Origin: Glandiceps talaboti
Lineage: Eukaryota; Hemichordata; Enteropneusta; Spengelidae
NCBI RefSeq assembly: GCF_964340395.1
Contig: NC_135561.1
Location: 3,634,001-3,698,000, forward strand
DNA length: 64,000 nt
Reading direction: 5' to 3'
Each line of letters starts with the position of its first letter. Positions within the stretch are counted from its first letter, which is position 1. A program made the translations under genes and the position numbers. The notes beneath the pieces are model-generated. The model made no database searches. It worked only from the letters and a program-made list of their open reading frames with translations, and was not told the origin of the DNA. This document shows, in pieces, positions 1 to 12,481 of the stretch.

Positions 1-103
1 CCAGTGACGTGTACTATTCTGTATGTGTTGACTTTGCACCACTTCATGAAGCTATAATACATAAATTCTGTGTCTATTATTAACATTGCAACACTGCTTA
101 CAG

Positions 104-3100
104 ATTTGTGATCGCATAAAGCAATCTGCCACTGGTAGCAAGCGACGAGTGTTTGTTGTGGAAACCATGGGAGGATACTGTGGTTACCTAGCAACCATGG
201 CAGCACTAGCAGGAGGTGCTGATGCTGCATACATTTTTGAAGAGAAATTTACAATTAAGGATTTACAGGTATGAAGTCTTCTCAAGATCATTCAGTTATC
301 AAATTGAAGTGATACTCATTAGTACATATGTGTTCTTTCCATCACCCTAGCAACTAGCTCTACAAGTGATATAACGATAAGCTGAAATTTACGAGCAATG
401 ATTGTGAATGAATTTCACTTGATGTTAAAACAGTATTTCATCTCCAAGCTCTTTTAATTTTAGACTTTTTCTTATATTGGTTTGAGATGAATTATTCCTA
501 GATGTATTACGTAGCCTTTTGTGACTGTAGACGGTATTGCTATTCACTTGAAGCCAACTCCCATGACACTCCGATCAAATGTCAAATGTTTATTGCACAA
601 ACCCAAGTACAAACTGTTGTCGTATGGTGGGCGTTTTGTTTAGTTTTGTATAAAGACCATATTCCTTCAACTCATAAAAATTGACTAAAAATACTGAACA
701 CATTTACAACTTAGATATTTTAAGAAATAAATAACACTTTTTATATTTAGTTGTTTTCTTCACAGACCAAAAGCAGTTTGTGCTCTGCCATTTACTGCAG
801 GAGCAAACTTTATAGCGCTCACAGCTGCAGCAATTTATACTGCAATTACTGCAATTGAAAAGTGTAGTGCTCATAGATAGCAATTTATACTGCAGTTACT
901 GCGATTGAAAAGTGTAGTGCCCATAGATAGCAATTTATGCTGCAATTACTACAATTGAAAAGTGTAGTGCCCATAGATAGCAATTTATGCTGCAATTACT
1001 GAAATTGAAATGGGTATAGTTCCCTTAGATAGTGATTTATACTACAATTATTGCAATTAAAACATAAATAGTTCCCTTAGACAGTGGTTTATACTACAGT
1101 TATTGCAATTGAAATGTTTATAGTTCCCAAAAGGCAGCAGTTTATCTATTATTCGACTGTCAATTCTCTAACATGTCTATATTCAAATCTATGGAAATGA
1201 TTTATAATGTTTTGTGTGTGTATTAAATCTATTGTTCAGCAAACTTTCTAGTAGGGAGATGCATATCATTTTATTGTTCACTATCTTGTAGGGAGATGTG
1301 TATTATTTTGCTGTCTAACAAACTTTCTTGTAGGGAGATGTATATCATCTGAAGGCTAAAATAGCAGATAACATACAACGTGGTCTGATTGTGAGGTAAT
1401 GCATCTCAGAGTCATAGACACAATGTAAACTATAGCACACATCAGATTCATGTATACTGCCATAAGTTAGCTTTACTACCATGCTGCTTGCTGATTCCAA
1501 AGTGTAATTATGTAATCTAGTTGTCCTAACTTAGTACAAAAACTGCTGGACAGTATAGTGACCAGATTCGCACCTATTCCCTTCAGTGTAAAACATATCA
1601 TAAGTAATTCTCGCTATCTGCAATACAATTCTATGCATCGCTAAGGAGTCAAATGGAACGCAGTCTCACGACCGTGCTTGCATTTGTCGACACCTGCACT
1701 TCTGGTCGCCTATGTCAATACACGTGAATGTTTCTTCCAAACAGTTTAATTTGTAACAAATAAGATAAACGCAAGTTTTAAGCTCATATAATTATGGAGG
1801 TGGGAAATTTAAATATGTACAGTATATTTCCAGAGCAAAATTACAAGAGATGTCTACAACTGAAAATGGGAAAGAAACATTCCTGTGTATTAGCATAGCC
1901 GACCGGAAGTGTAGTTGTTGACATTAGAACGCGTTGTCGCGCGACTTCATTCCATTTGACTCCACAGTGATGTGTAGAATTGTATTGCAGGTAGTGAGAA
2001 TTGCAGGTGATGTCAATTCATGAAAAGATATAGAAAAAGTTGGTCAGGAACAAATGATACAGTGTGCAGCTGTGATACTTACACTTTGGAATCATGTTTT
2101 GTTCTTGCCTTGCATTCCCTTGTATTTGCTTGCTTACCATCTTTTCTCCCTATGTTTGTTATCATGTCTGCTACCTGTTGTGTATCCCATATTGTCATTT
2201 CTACCACTGTAGGGTGATGTAACTCACTTAAGAGCAAAGATTGCAGACAATGTAGTACGAGGTCTCATCTTAAGGTATAAGTAACTCCACTTTATGTTCA
2301 AAGTGTTTTTGTGCCATGTCAATTTTTTTTGGTTTATTTTCCATCCTTCAAGCCCTAAATATTACAAGCGTAGAATATCATTTTGAGTGATGGCAATGTC
2401 AATTTTTTGGGTTTATTTTCCTTCCTTCAAGCTCTGCATATCACAGTAATGCTTCATACTAGGCATAAAATCTCATTTTCACTTTAAGCAATGTGAAATT
2501 TTTCTTTTTCTTTTCATTCCTTCAAGCTCTAAATATGACATCCATGCTCCATACTAGGCATAGAATTTCATTTTGACTTAAATTTAGAGTAATATTGAAT
2601 TACAAATGTTATAACACATTAACAGTTTAACTTAGTAAAGAAAAATTGAGCTTTCAATATGTTTTGGTCAGCGATCCAAATGAAAACGAATATTCCAGGG
2701 TTACCTGATACTAAGCTGAACTGTTTCTATGTGATAACCATTGTAATTCATTGTGTGTACCAAGCCAATGGGTGTTTTTGGTCACTTAGAGCATAGACAG
2801 TGGAGAAGATGATGTTAAAGGAATTCTAACAGACTTGAAAGGAAGTGCCACAGTTGTGTGTCCTTTTCTTCTCCACTGTCTATGTTTTAAGTAATATTGT
2901 TTAAGATTTTCAAGTTTGATAATTCACCTATACCGCTAACAAAGAAGTGAAGTGTTGAATTTTGCACTTAAACCAACAAATACAATTAGTGCAGTACTTT
3001 GTTTGTTTGTTTGACACTTCAGTACTCACAGGGGTTTAAAGATATATTGGTGCAAATACTCATGCTCAGCTAACCCAACTGTTATTTAGCAGTCTTGTTT

Positions 3101-6100
3101 TGATTATTGTTATAAGAATTATCATTTTGAACTATTTATTTGTTCTTTTTGAACTATTTATAAAATGCTCATTGGTAATTCTTTCTATTGGATGCTTATT
3201 CTTGCCAGGAATGAGAAAGCCAATGAAAACTACACAACAGATTTCATCCACAGTCTGTACACAGAGGAAGGTAAAGGCACCTTTACAGCTAGGAAGAATG
3301 TTCTAGGACATATGCAGCAGGTAAGAGTACTGTGTTAGATAAATGATTTGCATGATGTCTGTGATATCAGCTAAATGCATGGTACTGACTTATAAAATTG
3401 TCTCGATTTGAGTTTCTGAAGTGTTAACATCAAAACAAGGATAAAACAATATACAATAGTTAACTTGTAGTTTGATTCAGTCCTACACTCATAATACCAT
3501 AACACTTAAAATAGAATGTATGTGTTACTTTAGCTGGCTTTCACTCTTGGTCCCATACCTGTTGTCCTTTACATAAACTCTTCAAGTTCCTGTTTCAAAA
3601 AGTTGTTTGTAACTTCTTTTCGTGTAGTTGAATATAACTTTCGGTAATTGTTTGATAGTTTTTACAGTAAATTTGTTGTGATTGGTTTTTTTACCTTACA
3701 ATACCATCCAGAGGTAAAGTTGAGTGACAAAGTTTAGTTCTGTACAAGTTTTAAATATCCAACATTCTCTATAAGTTAACCTCTAGATTCTACCAATTAT
3801 TAATTTGTTTTGTCAAAAACCCAGGGATTCTTTGCACAGCCACCGACAAATTTTTAAGAAAAATTTATACCCCAAAACATTTGCCTAAAGTAAACTTTTA
3901 AACATTGGCTGAAAATAATAGAATTATGACAAGTATTTAGATACTTTGTTTGAAATTAGATCAGCTTCAGATCATTTTATTCTTCTCCATTCCCAAATTT
4001 CCAAAACAAAGGTCCACAGATATTTCTTAGTTTCAAAGTGACCAGATTTTAATGTTTCTTTTGTAACACAATGGTAAATTGGATGATGTATTGACAATCC
4101 TTGTTTTGATGTATGCGCAAAATGTTTTGAAAAGATTAACAAGGTAAAATGGATGAGAATGACTGCATTTCATATGACATAATACATTGCAGTTTGATAT
4201 ATGTATGAAAAGACTGCAATATTATGAACTATCATAGCCTTGAGTTACAATATTGGACATATATAGAACAGCTGAACCTGAATTTCATTTATATATAATC
4301 AAGAAATCTGATTTCCTAGTTTTCACAATTGTATCCACATGAGTTGCAAACTAAACTCTCGTATGTACAAGGGGTATACTGCATTGAGTTGACTTTTTTA
4401 TAATCACAAGATCCAAACAATGTAACATTTTCATATCAAAGAAAGAAAGTATAATCATGATTATAGATTTAATGAGGGCTATGGAAATAGTTTGGTCTGA
4501 CCTAGTGTAGTCAGTGACCCTCACTGCATGAAAGGGTGGGGTTTCCAGTTCCATATACATGACGGTCACACAACAGAATTGCCGAAAATCTGGAAATGTC
4601 GCATTTCTGTTGTGAGACCATCATGTATATGAAACTGGAAATGCCACTTTTCATGCAGTGCCTGACAAAAAACAATATACACATGAAACAAAATATAAAA
4701 GGAGGGACGCTATTCTGTCTTAAAACAGACAGTGAGTAATTGCTTGAATGATTCTTTTGATAATATTTTGAAGATTGAAGTCATTCAAAGTCAAGGTTCT
4801 GTTTTATTATGAGGGTGTTGATAAACCCAACCCTTGTACATTTATACTGCATTCTCATCCATTTCCTCTGTTAACAATAAGAAGCATAAAACCAGCTTTT
4901 AATATTTGAGTAAATTCGTTATGATGAGTTGAAGTGATAGCCAATAAACATGAATCGTGTTATCCTAGTATAAGCCTGATATATCTATGTCCAATCCGAT
5001 AAAGGAGAAGCCTCGATTTACTGTATTCACTGTATTTCATATCAACTGTGTGTATCCTTTATGTTTTCCTTTGTTTATCTATCGAATGAAGTGAGATGGA
5101 AATCACCCAACAGAACACCAAAAGAGAACATAAAGATCATCCACACCAAATTGGAAGGTTTCTAAATATGTTTCCAAATGAATGTTTGGAAAGCTAAACA
5201 TTACGTTTGGAAAGATAAAAGTAGTGTACCAACTTAATGGTTGTACTTTAATTACCTGGTATTTATGATTTTTTAGCTTTCCAACTTCATTAATTCTGTA
5301 AGCATTTTGATGGCATGACTCTAGCAGTTGGAAAGCTTTGACAGGCATAGTACAAATGTAGACATGAAATACAGTAATAAAGCAGATGGAAGCTTCTCCA
5401 GATTTCATTCAGATTGTATTTAAGCCATACCACAAGAGTGAACATTTATTGGACAGTTTCTATATATACGTTTATTTCAACCAGCACTAGCAAAGGAACA
5501 ATACTGGTTATTGAAAAGCTGGGGGGGGGGGGGGGGGGGGGGGGGTTGACTGTCTGGACAGAATTAGAATGTCAACATAAGGGAACTTGGGTAATATTCA
5601 TATTTGAGGAAGGCTTATAATAGGATAAGTGAAGTACATGTTTGTGTCTGTCGTAGAATGTTTTACTATGTTTCCATGTATTGGTTTTCTTAATTACTTC
5701 TTCCACAATCTGTCATCCATCTTGTATGCAAATATGTACTTATTGAAGTACATTATAATTGATATGTTGCAATTTCTTGTCTTTTCTTGGCTAAAAAGTA
5801 ACTGTCACTCTGCGTAGATAAATAGAATTGCACTGCACATTGCATCAGCTGTGCTTGGTGATAAATTATAGTAGCTTTCAATATATATATGTAGTCCATG
5901 GCTATATGACTGTATTTTCATATGGTACCACTAATCATCCATTCATTCTTCTCTTTCTTCCGTTGGTGTTTTTATTTTGTTTCAACTGTTTCTTTTCTCC
6001 TCCTGGTTATCTTATCTTTGTTAATCTAATAATTATGGTGGCTTTCATTTCACTACTGTTCTTTCCTCTTCTCTTCCTTCCTTCCTTCTTTATTTTCTTC

Positions 6101-9100
6101 TGTCTGGTCATTGTTGCATGGTTATCATGTCACATTAGGGTGGGTCACCCACACCGTTTGATCGCAACATGGGCACCAAACTTGCTGCCAAATCAGTGCA
6201 TTATCTCATTGAAACCATTGAAAAATATAGGAAAGAAGATGGTAAGTAGTAATAGTTCATTGACGATAAAGTGGCAAAGGTAAAGTGATAATTTGTCTGT
6301 TCTAAAGGTGTTAGGGTAGGAGTTTAAACGTTCCACATGGAACTAATGCAGAGCTGGTCAATTTGGAAAATTGTACATTATTTGGAACTTATTTTTGATA
6401 TGTTCATGTGAAAAATTTGATCATTGATTTATCTATTACAGATTGGATTTATTTTACAGCAGCTGCAATGGTTTATCTAAACTGTAAATCTTATTATTAG
6501 TCATATTATGTTAACATCCATGTCCAGTGTGTCATGACAGTCTGGACAGGACTGGGTAAACACATGTAGTGTAATTGTCTGTCTGTATATCAGCCATGTT
6601 TATGTGTAGTGAAGCTATACAAGTCTAGACAAATGATCATATTTATCAATGCCACTGATATGATGTTGTATTCACATAGAAATTAGAAGTGATAACATCC
6701 CTGTTCTGAAATTACTCAATACATAACATAGCAACTGTAATATACTATTGGTCTTTCCGACAGTGTGGAATGGAAATCAAGCATCGCTTGTCCAACACTT
6801 CCAGCTGAGGAGACTGGATTCAAATTAGAAAACAAAAAGAAAATCATTAGATAACCAAAAGATCACTCTGTATTTATCCTTATTCTGACAAACTATATTA
6901 GCCAAACTGATTATAAAGGGTATGTTGCCCTGCCCGGCACTCTTGAAAAAATATACCTCATTTTTGAGGTTTCACTTATGTCTAGAAATCATTAAAGAAC
7001 GTTGTGTAGTGATTTCTTGTAAGACCAGGTGTGATTGTTATTTCTAATTTCTAGCCATGATAAGAACACTATGTGTGTAACTTTAACTGATTTGATTGTT
7101 GGCTGACTGTTCTCGGTCTAGGGTGGCGTTCCATCACCCTTCGATAGATGTTTTGGAACCAAGATAGCTTGCCGTTCTGTTTACTGGCTAGTAAATCAAA
7201 TACAGAAATATAAGCAAGCTGATGGTATGTACTTGATTGTGTTTGATCTGTGCTCTAACATTAGATTTTTATCAAATCATCACTGCAGTAAGTAGTAACC
7301 CTAACTGTAAGCTTAAATCACATACCATGCGCTGCTTTGCATTGCTCCATGTTAATGGATGTTGTAGCAATGTGAATTTCCAACCACTGAAATCAGGCCT
7401 AATAAAAAATGTTGTGTGGTTCCGGTTATGCTCAATTTTAGAATAGGTGGGGTAGGTAGATTTTTTTTTATTGTATTTTTTTCATGTGTGAGTGTTTAGT
7501 TCAGGTTTTCCATTGTTTTCCAAATGGTCTCTATGTTGTTTATTTCTTCCTATCAGATGTATAGCCACTACAGATTGGAAGACCAGTTTTATAATATCTT
7601 GTCAGTTTCCACATCCACCTATTCTGTAGACGTAACAATTTTCACGATTTTGTCATATTTTTCTCGAATATGTAAAAATAACATTAGGTCGGCAGTGAAA
7701 AACAAGGTGGGGTCGGGTAACCGGAACCAAACAATTTTTTTCAAGGCCTCATTAAAAAAGTGAATAATGCAACCAAGGAAAGGATATTTAAGAACAATTT
7801 ATGATAAATGATATCTCATAGAACTTGCCATATGAATTTTATATTATCCTCATACTTATTCTTTACAAATGTTGACCACGACAAAATTTAAAAAAAAAAA
7901 AAAAAAAAAGAGAAAAAAACTCCATTTGAAAGACATAATATTTTAGATTGTGTATGAAACAAAATTTGTAATTATATCATAAATTGAATATTAAATTGGA
8001 CTGGTGTGAATTATTCCTTTATAAATGCTGAAGTCTTAAATATTTCATTCACCCTGTATAATTTTAAATTAATTTTGGTTTTGTATCTTGCTATAATGAT
8101 GATGGTATTATAGCCAGCAATTAGTGATGAACTGGACAGGACTGTACAGCCTTGACTTGTCATCATTCATAGATGACTGAATGCTAAAATTAGATAAATT
8201 TTGTAAAATTATGAAAGATGTTGGAAATTCAATTTGGATTTGCTGACAGCATGTTGCATATCCTAACCAGCACAGCCTTGTTGAAAGAGTGCAAAGCCTA
8301 AAATCAAAACTTGTTTGTCACCTAGTACACCCAGATTATCTTCATATAGCAGATTTAGCAAAATTTATGCATTTATTGTTAACATAATCTCTGTTTGTCA
8401 GTTTTGGCTGTTGCATGATGTGCTGTATTAAAGCAACTTGATATGAAAGTTAAAATGTTTGAAAACACTTTCTATGCTAGGGTACATTATTCAAAGTTCA
8501 GTATTTTGCATAATACAAAATTTTATTTGGATGCATTAGCAAGGCTGCATTCATACTGAGGCTGTTGTTGGCATGGTATCAGGGGTCAAGGGTCATACTA
8601 AAACCATGCGCATCAGCTTGCTTTCATTTTATGCAATCAATCAGGTGATAGTCAGCAAACAGTCTCCATTGAATCAGGTGATTTGTAACAACCAATCACC
8701 AAGTCTCCATTCTGTCAGGTGATTTGTAGCAACCAATCACCATATCTTTAGTCTTGATCCATTTATTTTCAGGATTCTATGTCTTAATTTGTTTCTGACT
8801 AATAATCTTTGTTAAGGTTTGATCTACACTTACTCTTCCTTGTCAGATAGCAGTAAACTGACAAAACTAATGTGCATTGGTAGCAATCTTATACACTAGA
8901 GATGAGACTTTGCATAGTATGTGACATGGTTGACACTGTCCGATAATACAAAGAAAATTATTGGTAGCTATTCACAGTTAAAGTCACTTGATATGGTTCA
9001 CTGTCAGTATGGTTATTTATATTAGTGTTACTAGGTTTAATTGTAACTTGTCAACATTATACTGGCTGTGTATCAGACATCTTCCATGTTTTGTGCATAT

Positions 9101-11748
9101 GTTAACTGTTTTTATCTGTATCAAAATTTCTACCAAAATTAGATGAACAAAATTCTTATTTTTATAACTTTTTTGCATATTTCAAAATAATTTTAGATTG
9201 TTATCAAGGTATTCATTCTCATGAATGAATTTTTCTCCACATTTGGTTTAAAAGTTGTCACATGAATATGTAATGTGAAGTTTTGTATTGAATTGAAATC
9301 AGGCACATCTGGTATTGAAGGGTTAATATGAAAATCAAAAGTGATCACATTTACAATGAATTGCAGGAAGGGAAATTACCCTAATTGTGTCCCATACATC
9401 TGGTACTAAGGTGGTTAATATGCAAATCAAATGTAGTACATCTGTCACTTGTTGCCACAGAAATTTCAATATTATAATGCCAATTATAAACATTTTTAGA
9501 CATGACATGAAACACATTCAATGTTTGGTATTATCATTAAATTACTACCAAACCAGAAAGACTACAGAGTTTCAATCAGGCAACACGGTGACTTTTTACA
9601 TCTCACAGAACATTTTTGTTACAAATTACATAAAACAAAGTGTTGTCACTGATAGCCTGCAGGCTTATAAATGATATTATATTTTATCTCACTATCAACT
9701 CAAATCAACATCACTGTTGGATGAATCAAAAAAACAAAACAACGTGAGATGTAGAAAACATCGTGCTGCCTAATTGAAACTACAGTCTTTCTATTTTGGT
9801 CGTACATTGATATAAATGGTACCATGAACAATGGGGATAAGGTTACAACTGTGGACTATGATATTAATGGGTAATTAGAAAACACTGTGAACATATGGAG
9901 TTTGCCATTAGACAACTTTTATACCAAAACAAAATATAATACCTTTCATTGGTAAATGGTGAGTAACTATAAATAACTACGGCATAATCGAGAGACAAGG
10001 GCAGTCTAAAAAAAAATAATTGGGTGAAATGCAGCAAGAAGCAGCCTAGTTGCTTTACACATGTGAATTGAAAATATGTATGGCTGTCGTTGAAATATTT
10101 GTTCACTTTATATTCACCAATATATATTATGGAAATCATCTTTACTAAAGTTGTTTCATGCCAAATATCTATGTTCATAGTTGTAATATTAATTAATGTC
10201 AAGGTATGTGATTAAGTCTCATTCATTTATTTCACTTACATTGTTTCATATTATAATTTGTTTGCTCAAAGTCACTCAAAGACAACATTGATGCCCAAGC
10301 CAAGTTGAAACTTAAGTTTAAAGACCAAACTTATTTTTTGCTTGTGTGCATAGTGACAGTTGTTTTGTTTTTCAACCTGTTGATAATCAAATTATCCAAC
10401 ATTTTCTTCATGATAAAAAAAAAACCTTTGCTGTAATCTGGAAGTAAAAATGTCTATTGTTTTCATTATTCAGTCTGGAAGTACAAGAACAGTAAGAGGG
10501 TTGTATCACCTTTCAACTCTCACCCCTGTTGAGACCCCTATGTCACTTGTATTTCTCTTAGTTGAAAGGAGAAAATACTGGAATTATATCTAAGTAGATA
10601 TGTAGGAGAAAAACCTCTTCTAAGTACATGTAGTATCGTAAACTGAAATACAAAATAATATGTGCACATGTAAGATAGATTTATAAATGAGATTTAGTTC
10701 ATGCCTTGTTACATGTACATAATTACAGGAAGGAAAAAAAAGCTGTTGTGAAATGATGTGAGAGTTTCTTAATGTTACATTTTGATTTGTAGGTTCTGTA
10801 TACACAAATGATCCAGAAACTGCTTGTCTGTTAGGAATGCACAAACGTATACTGGCTTTCCGGTCTGTAAAACAACTCAAAGAAATCACCGATTTCCAGT
10901 GAGTATCTCGCAACAACTTGAATATTTGTCATGTCAACTCTTAATCTGATTGCTAGATTGCTGTATGAACTTCTGTTTTCTTTGTACATGTATATTGCCT
11001 TTGGCAAGGAGGTGATCATTCACAGAATAACCAAATAAAAACAAATGACGGTACGAAAGAAACAGAGGTAAATAAATACTGCAGTTTAGCTATATTCCTA
11101 CATGAGATTTTAATCAGATTGGTCAACTCTATGATATGAAAGATTACAGCTGGAATTCTTCATATTAAATCACAAATTGTAGGAAAACATGAGGGGAACA
11201 GTGAAAACAAAAGCTGTATAATTTGGTTGTGTGGACGTAGACTTAATGGCTATACTAGTACCATGTAAAGGTAACTTTTTAGGCATCTAAATTATTTCAT
11301 ATCATTTTGGAGCAGAGTGAATTACTATACATACTATAATATGATATGAAATAATAAATTTATGTCCATATTTACGTCTTAGTCCACTTTATGGTCATCC
11401 CGATTCATGTCAAAGTTTTTAACAAAAGAAATATGAAAAAAATAATCATACATGTTGTACATTACATGTAGTTACATCATCACATAACGATGACGAATGT
11501 GTTCTAGTGATCAGGGAAGTGTTCAGATAATAGCCTCAAAGACTCTATAGAAGCTATGCCTTTTCAATACACAATCCTTATTTCCCAAAATTATTTGACT
11601 TCTCTCACATAGACATCGCATTGCCAAAGACCAGTGGTGGATGAAAATCAGGCCACTACTACGTATCTTAGCCAAACATGAAAGTACTTATGAAGTTGAA
11701 GGCATTGCCGTCAAGGCTGTCAGTGACTCTGACACTGATAGTAACTGA
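104..11748 (+). CDS. PFK: ATP-dependent 6-phosphofructokinase, 3' part of gene (C-terminal ~227 aa)
   Basis: Committed step of glycolysis (fructose 6-phosphate + ATP to fructose 1,6-bisphosphate), cytosolic. Only the C-terminal part of the regulatory half is present; the gene continues off the left edge. Exons: 104-268, one of 1334-1395 / 2213-2274, 3209-3320, one of 6139-6241 / 7122-7224, 10793-10898, 11613-11748 (TGA). Every join keeps frame (phases 0,2,0,1,2) with AG/GT borders. Diagnostic strings are [14 protein letters not shown] in the first exon, [20 protein letters not shown] and KNVLGHMQQ in the third, then GGSPTPFDR, and [17 protein letters not shown] near the end; these match the animal PFKM/L/P C-terminal half. 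The protein ends in a short acidic, serine-rich tail (SDSDTDSN). The two exon duplications are described separately. Identity is nearly certain; which vertebrate paralogue is closest is not decidable here. Confidence 0.97.
829..1130 (+). repeat. ~50-bp tandem repeat, six copies, in PFK intron
   Basis: The phrase caattta(t/g)ac/gc followed by tgcaattactgcaattgaaa recurs at about 831, 881, 931, 981, 1033 and 1086. The first copies end in agtgtagtgcccatagatag and the later ones in tagttcccttaga, so two unit subtypes are visible. It lies in the intron before exon 2a. Confidence 0.85.
1252..1340 (+). repeat. Triplicated 3' splice-site motif ahead of PFK exon 2a
   Basis: The string tagggagatg, which is the acceptor AG plus the first exon bases, occurs at 1252, 1289 and 1331, each preceded by a pyrimidine-rich ctttct or tatctt stretch. 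Only the third copy continues into the coding exon. Using the second would run in frame into a TAA within nine codons; using the first shifts the frame. Confidence 0.75.
1334..1395 (+). CDS. PFK: PFK alternative exon 2a
   Basis: 62-nt exon between tag and gtaatg, phase 0 in and phase 2 out, encoding [20 protein letters not shown] plus a split Arg codon. It follows DLQ of the upstream exon and precedes NEKANENY of the downstream one. Exon 2b has the same length and phases and agrees at 16 of 21 residues by eye. Because 62 is not a multiple of three, including both or neither would break the frame, which points to mutually exclusive use. Confidence 0.9.
1606..2002. mobile_element. Foldback (MITE-like) element between PFK exons 2a and 2b
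   Basis: The two ends are reverse complements: aattctcgctatctgcaata at 1606 mirrors the sequence ending gtagtgagaatt at 2002. The similarity runs inward through gagtcaaatggaa to arms of roughly 140 nt. There is no coding capacity. I could not see a clear target-site duplication. It fits a non-autonomous inverted-repeat transposon. Confidence 0.75.
2213..2274 (+). CDS. PFK: PFK alternative exon 2b
   Basis: 62-nt exon with acceptor ctgtag and donor gtataag, encoding [20 protein letters not shown] plus a split Arg codon. It is a diverged tandem copy of exon 2a, 817 nt downstream of it, with intact frame and splice sites. The differences from 2a (Y/T, K/R, I/V, Q/V, V/L) cluster in a surface helix region of the C-terminal half, judging from the family fold. 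A foldback element (1606-2002) sits between the two copies. Confidence 0.9.
2318..2590 (+). repeat. 80-95 bp tandem repeat, three copies
   Basis: Units share a T-rich start, then cttcaagc(c/t)ct(a/g) and ataga/taaaatctcatttt(g/c)a. It lies in the PFK intron downstream of exon 2b. Confidence 0.7.
2792..2884. repeat. Hairpin with 17-bp perfect stem
   Basis: catagacagtggagaag at 2792-2808 is the exact reverse complement of 2868-2884, with a ~59-nt loop. It may be the remains of a small inverted-repeat element; a similar core (ccactgtctatg) recurs near 38184. Confidence 0.8.
4522..4660. mobile_element. Foldback element, ~139 bp
   Basis: cactgcatgaaa at 4522 mirrors tttcatgcagtg ending at 4660. 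The arms of about 55 nt remain clearly complementary through tccagttccatatacatgac and the ctgttgtg loop-side ends. It is non-coding and intronic in PFK. Confidence 0.75.
6139..6241 (+). CDS. PFK: PFK alternative exon 4a
   Basis: 103-nt exon between cacattag and gtaagt, phase 0 in and phase 1 out. It begins [19 protein letters not shown] and ends in KYRKED plus the first base of a Gly codon. The GGSPTPFDR loop directly follows GHMQQ of the preceding exon; in the family this is the sugar-phosphate binding loop, which binds the effector fructose 2,6-bisphosphate in the C-terminal half. This copy keeps the family consensus exactly. An open frame runs through it from intronic sequence upstream, which is not coding. 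Confidence 0.92.
7122..7224 (+). CDS. PFK: PFK alternative exon 4b
   Basis: 103-nt exon between ggtctag and gtatgt, with the same phases as 4a. It begins [19 protein letters not shown] and ends in KYKQAD plus a split Gly codon. About 19 of 35 residues match exon 4a, so this pair is older or faster evolving than the 2a/2b pair. The loop consensus is altered (S to V, T to S, N to C). 103 is not a multiple of three, so using both or neither with the flanking exons would shift the frame. Confidence 0.92.
7225..10792. other. PFK intron with little recognisable content
   Basis: 3.6 kb, AT-rich. It contains an A-run near 7890, a short ~40-bp degenerate tandem near 8640-8740 (tcaggtgat units) and a ~110-bp degenerate duplication near 9300-9440 (acatctggta). 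I looked for further copies of exon 4 and saw none, but this was not exhaustive. Confidence 0.5.
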
Positions 11749-12085
11749 AACCAAAGACAGCAACTCAACGACAGGAACAGTATGGACTGTATAAGAAATA
11801 TGAAACAACAGATGTACTAGCATTTACAGCTGTGTAAACAAACAACAACAAAAACACAGGAAATGTGTACATCACAAATAAGTGTTGTATTTCTCAAATA
11901 ATAAGTTTGGTGTATACATAGTGGTATTATCATTTGATTTAGCATGCAATGTTTGAAGCTTGTTTTCGAAGTTTTATTTACAGTGCAACAAACTCACCCT
12001 ATCATTTGTAATGCTCATTTTTATAATTTTAAAGTTAAGTGTATTTAACTTCCTTTTTTAAATTTGTTTTAAATTTGCTCTGTAC

Positions 12086-12091
12086 AATAAA
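12086..12091 (+). terminator. PFK polyadenylation signal
   Basis: AATAAA about 340 nt after the PFK stop codon, in tgtacaataaagcg. A second AATAAA-like site lies near 12899. Confidence 0.6.
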
Positions 12092-12481
12092 GCGACTAAA
12101 TAAGATTTAGTGAAAATATGTGATCTGATTATTATTGTAATTTGAAATACGAGTACCATGTCAACTCATTTTGCTGTACTCCAGTTACAGTGAAAGCTGT
12201 GATTTGTTGCAAGAGCTGAAAAAAAGTGTATTTACAATTAATGTACCTAGAGAGAGTGTTAATGTTTATAAATGGTCAGAAATATTTTGAAAGACTGCTC
12301 TCTCACTGTAGGTGGTAAATATGATTCAAGAATATACCATAAGAATAAACCCATGATAGTACAACACCCTTCCTCCTACACCTCATGATGATATATTACA
12401 TAATTTACCAGTACTAAAAAAACCCAAAACAGTTTCATCTTTTCAGACATTAAAATACCCTGCAACCTTTAAAGTCATCTT

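Noticed and set aside
760-870. Possible extra PFK exon after ttcttcacag
   Set aside because: A good acceptor look-alike, but no frame resembles PFK, and it runs into the 50-bp tandem repeat.
5828-6283. 151-aa open frame containing PFK exon 4a
   Set aside because: Only 6139-6241 matches PFK; the upstream part is hydrophobic intronic sequence read through the acceptor.
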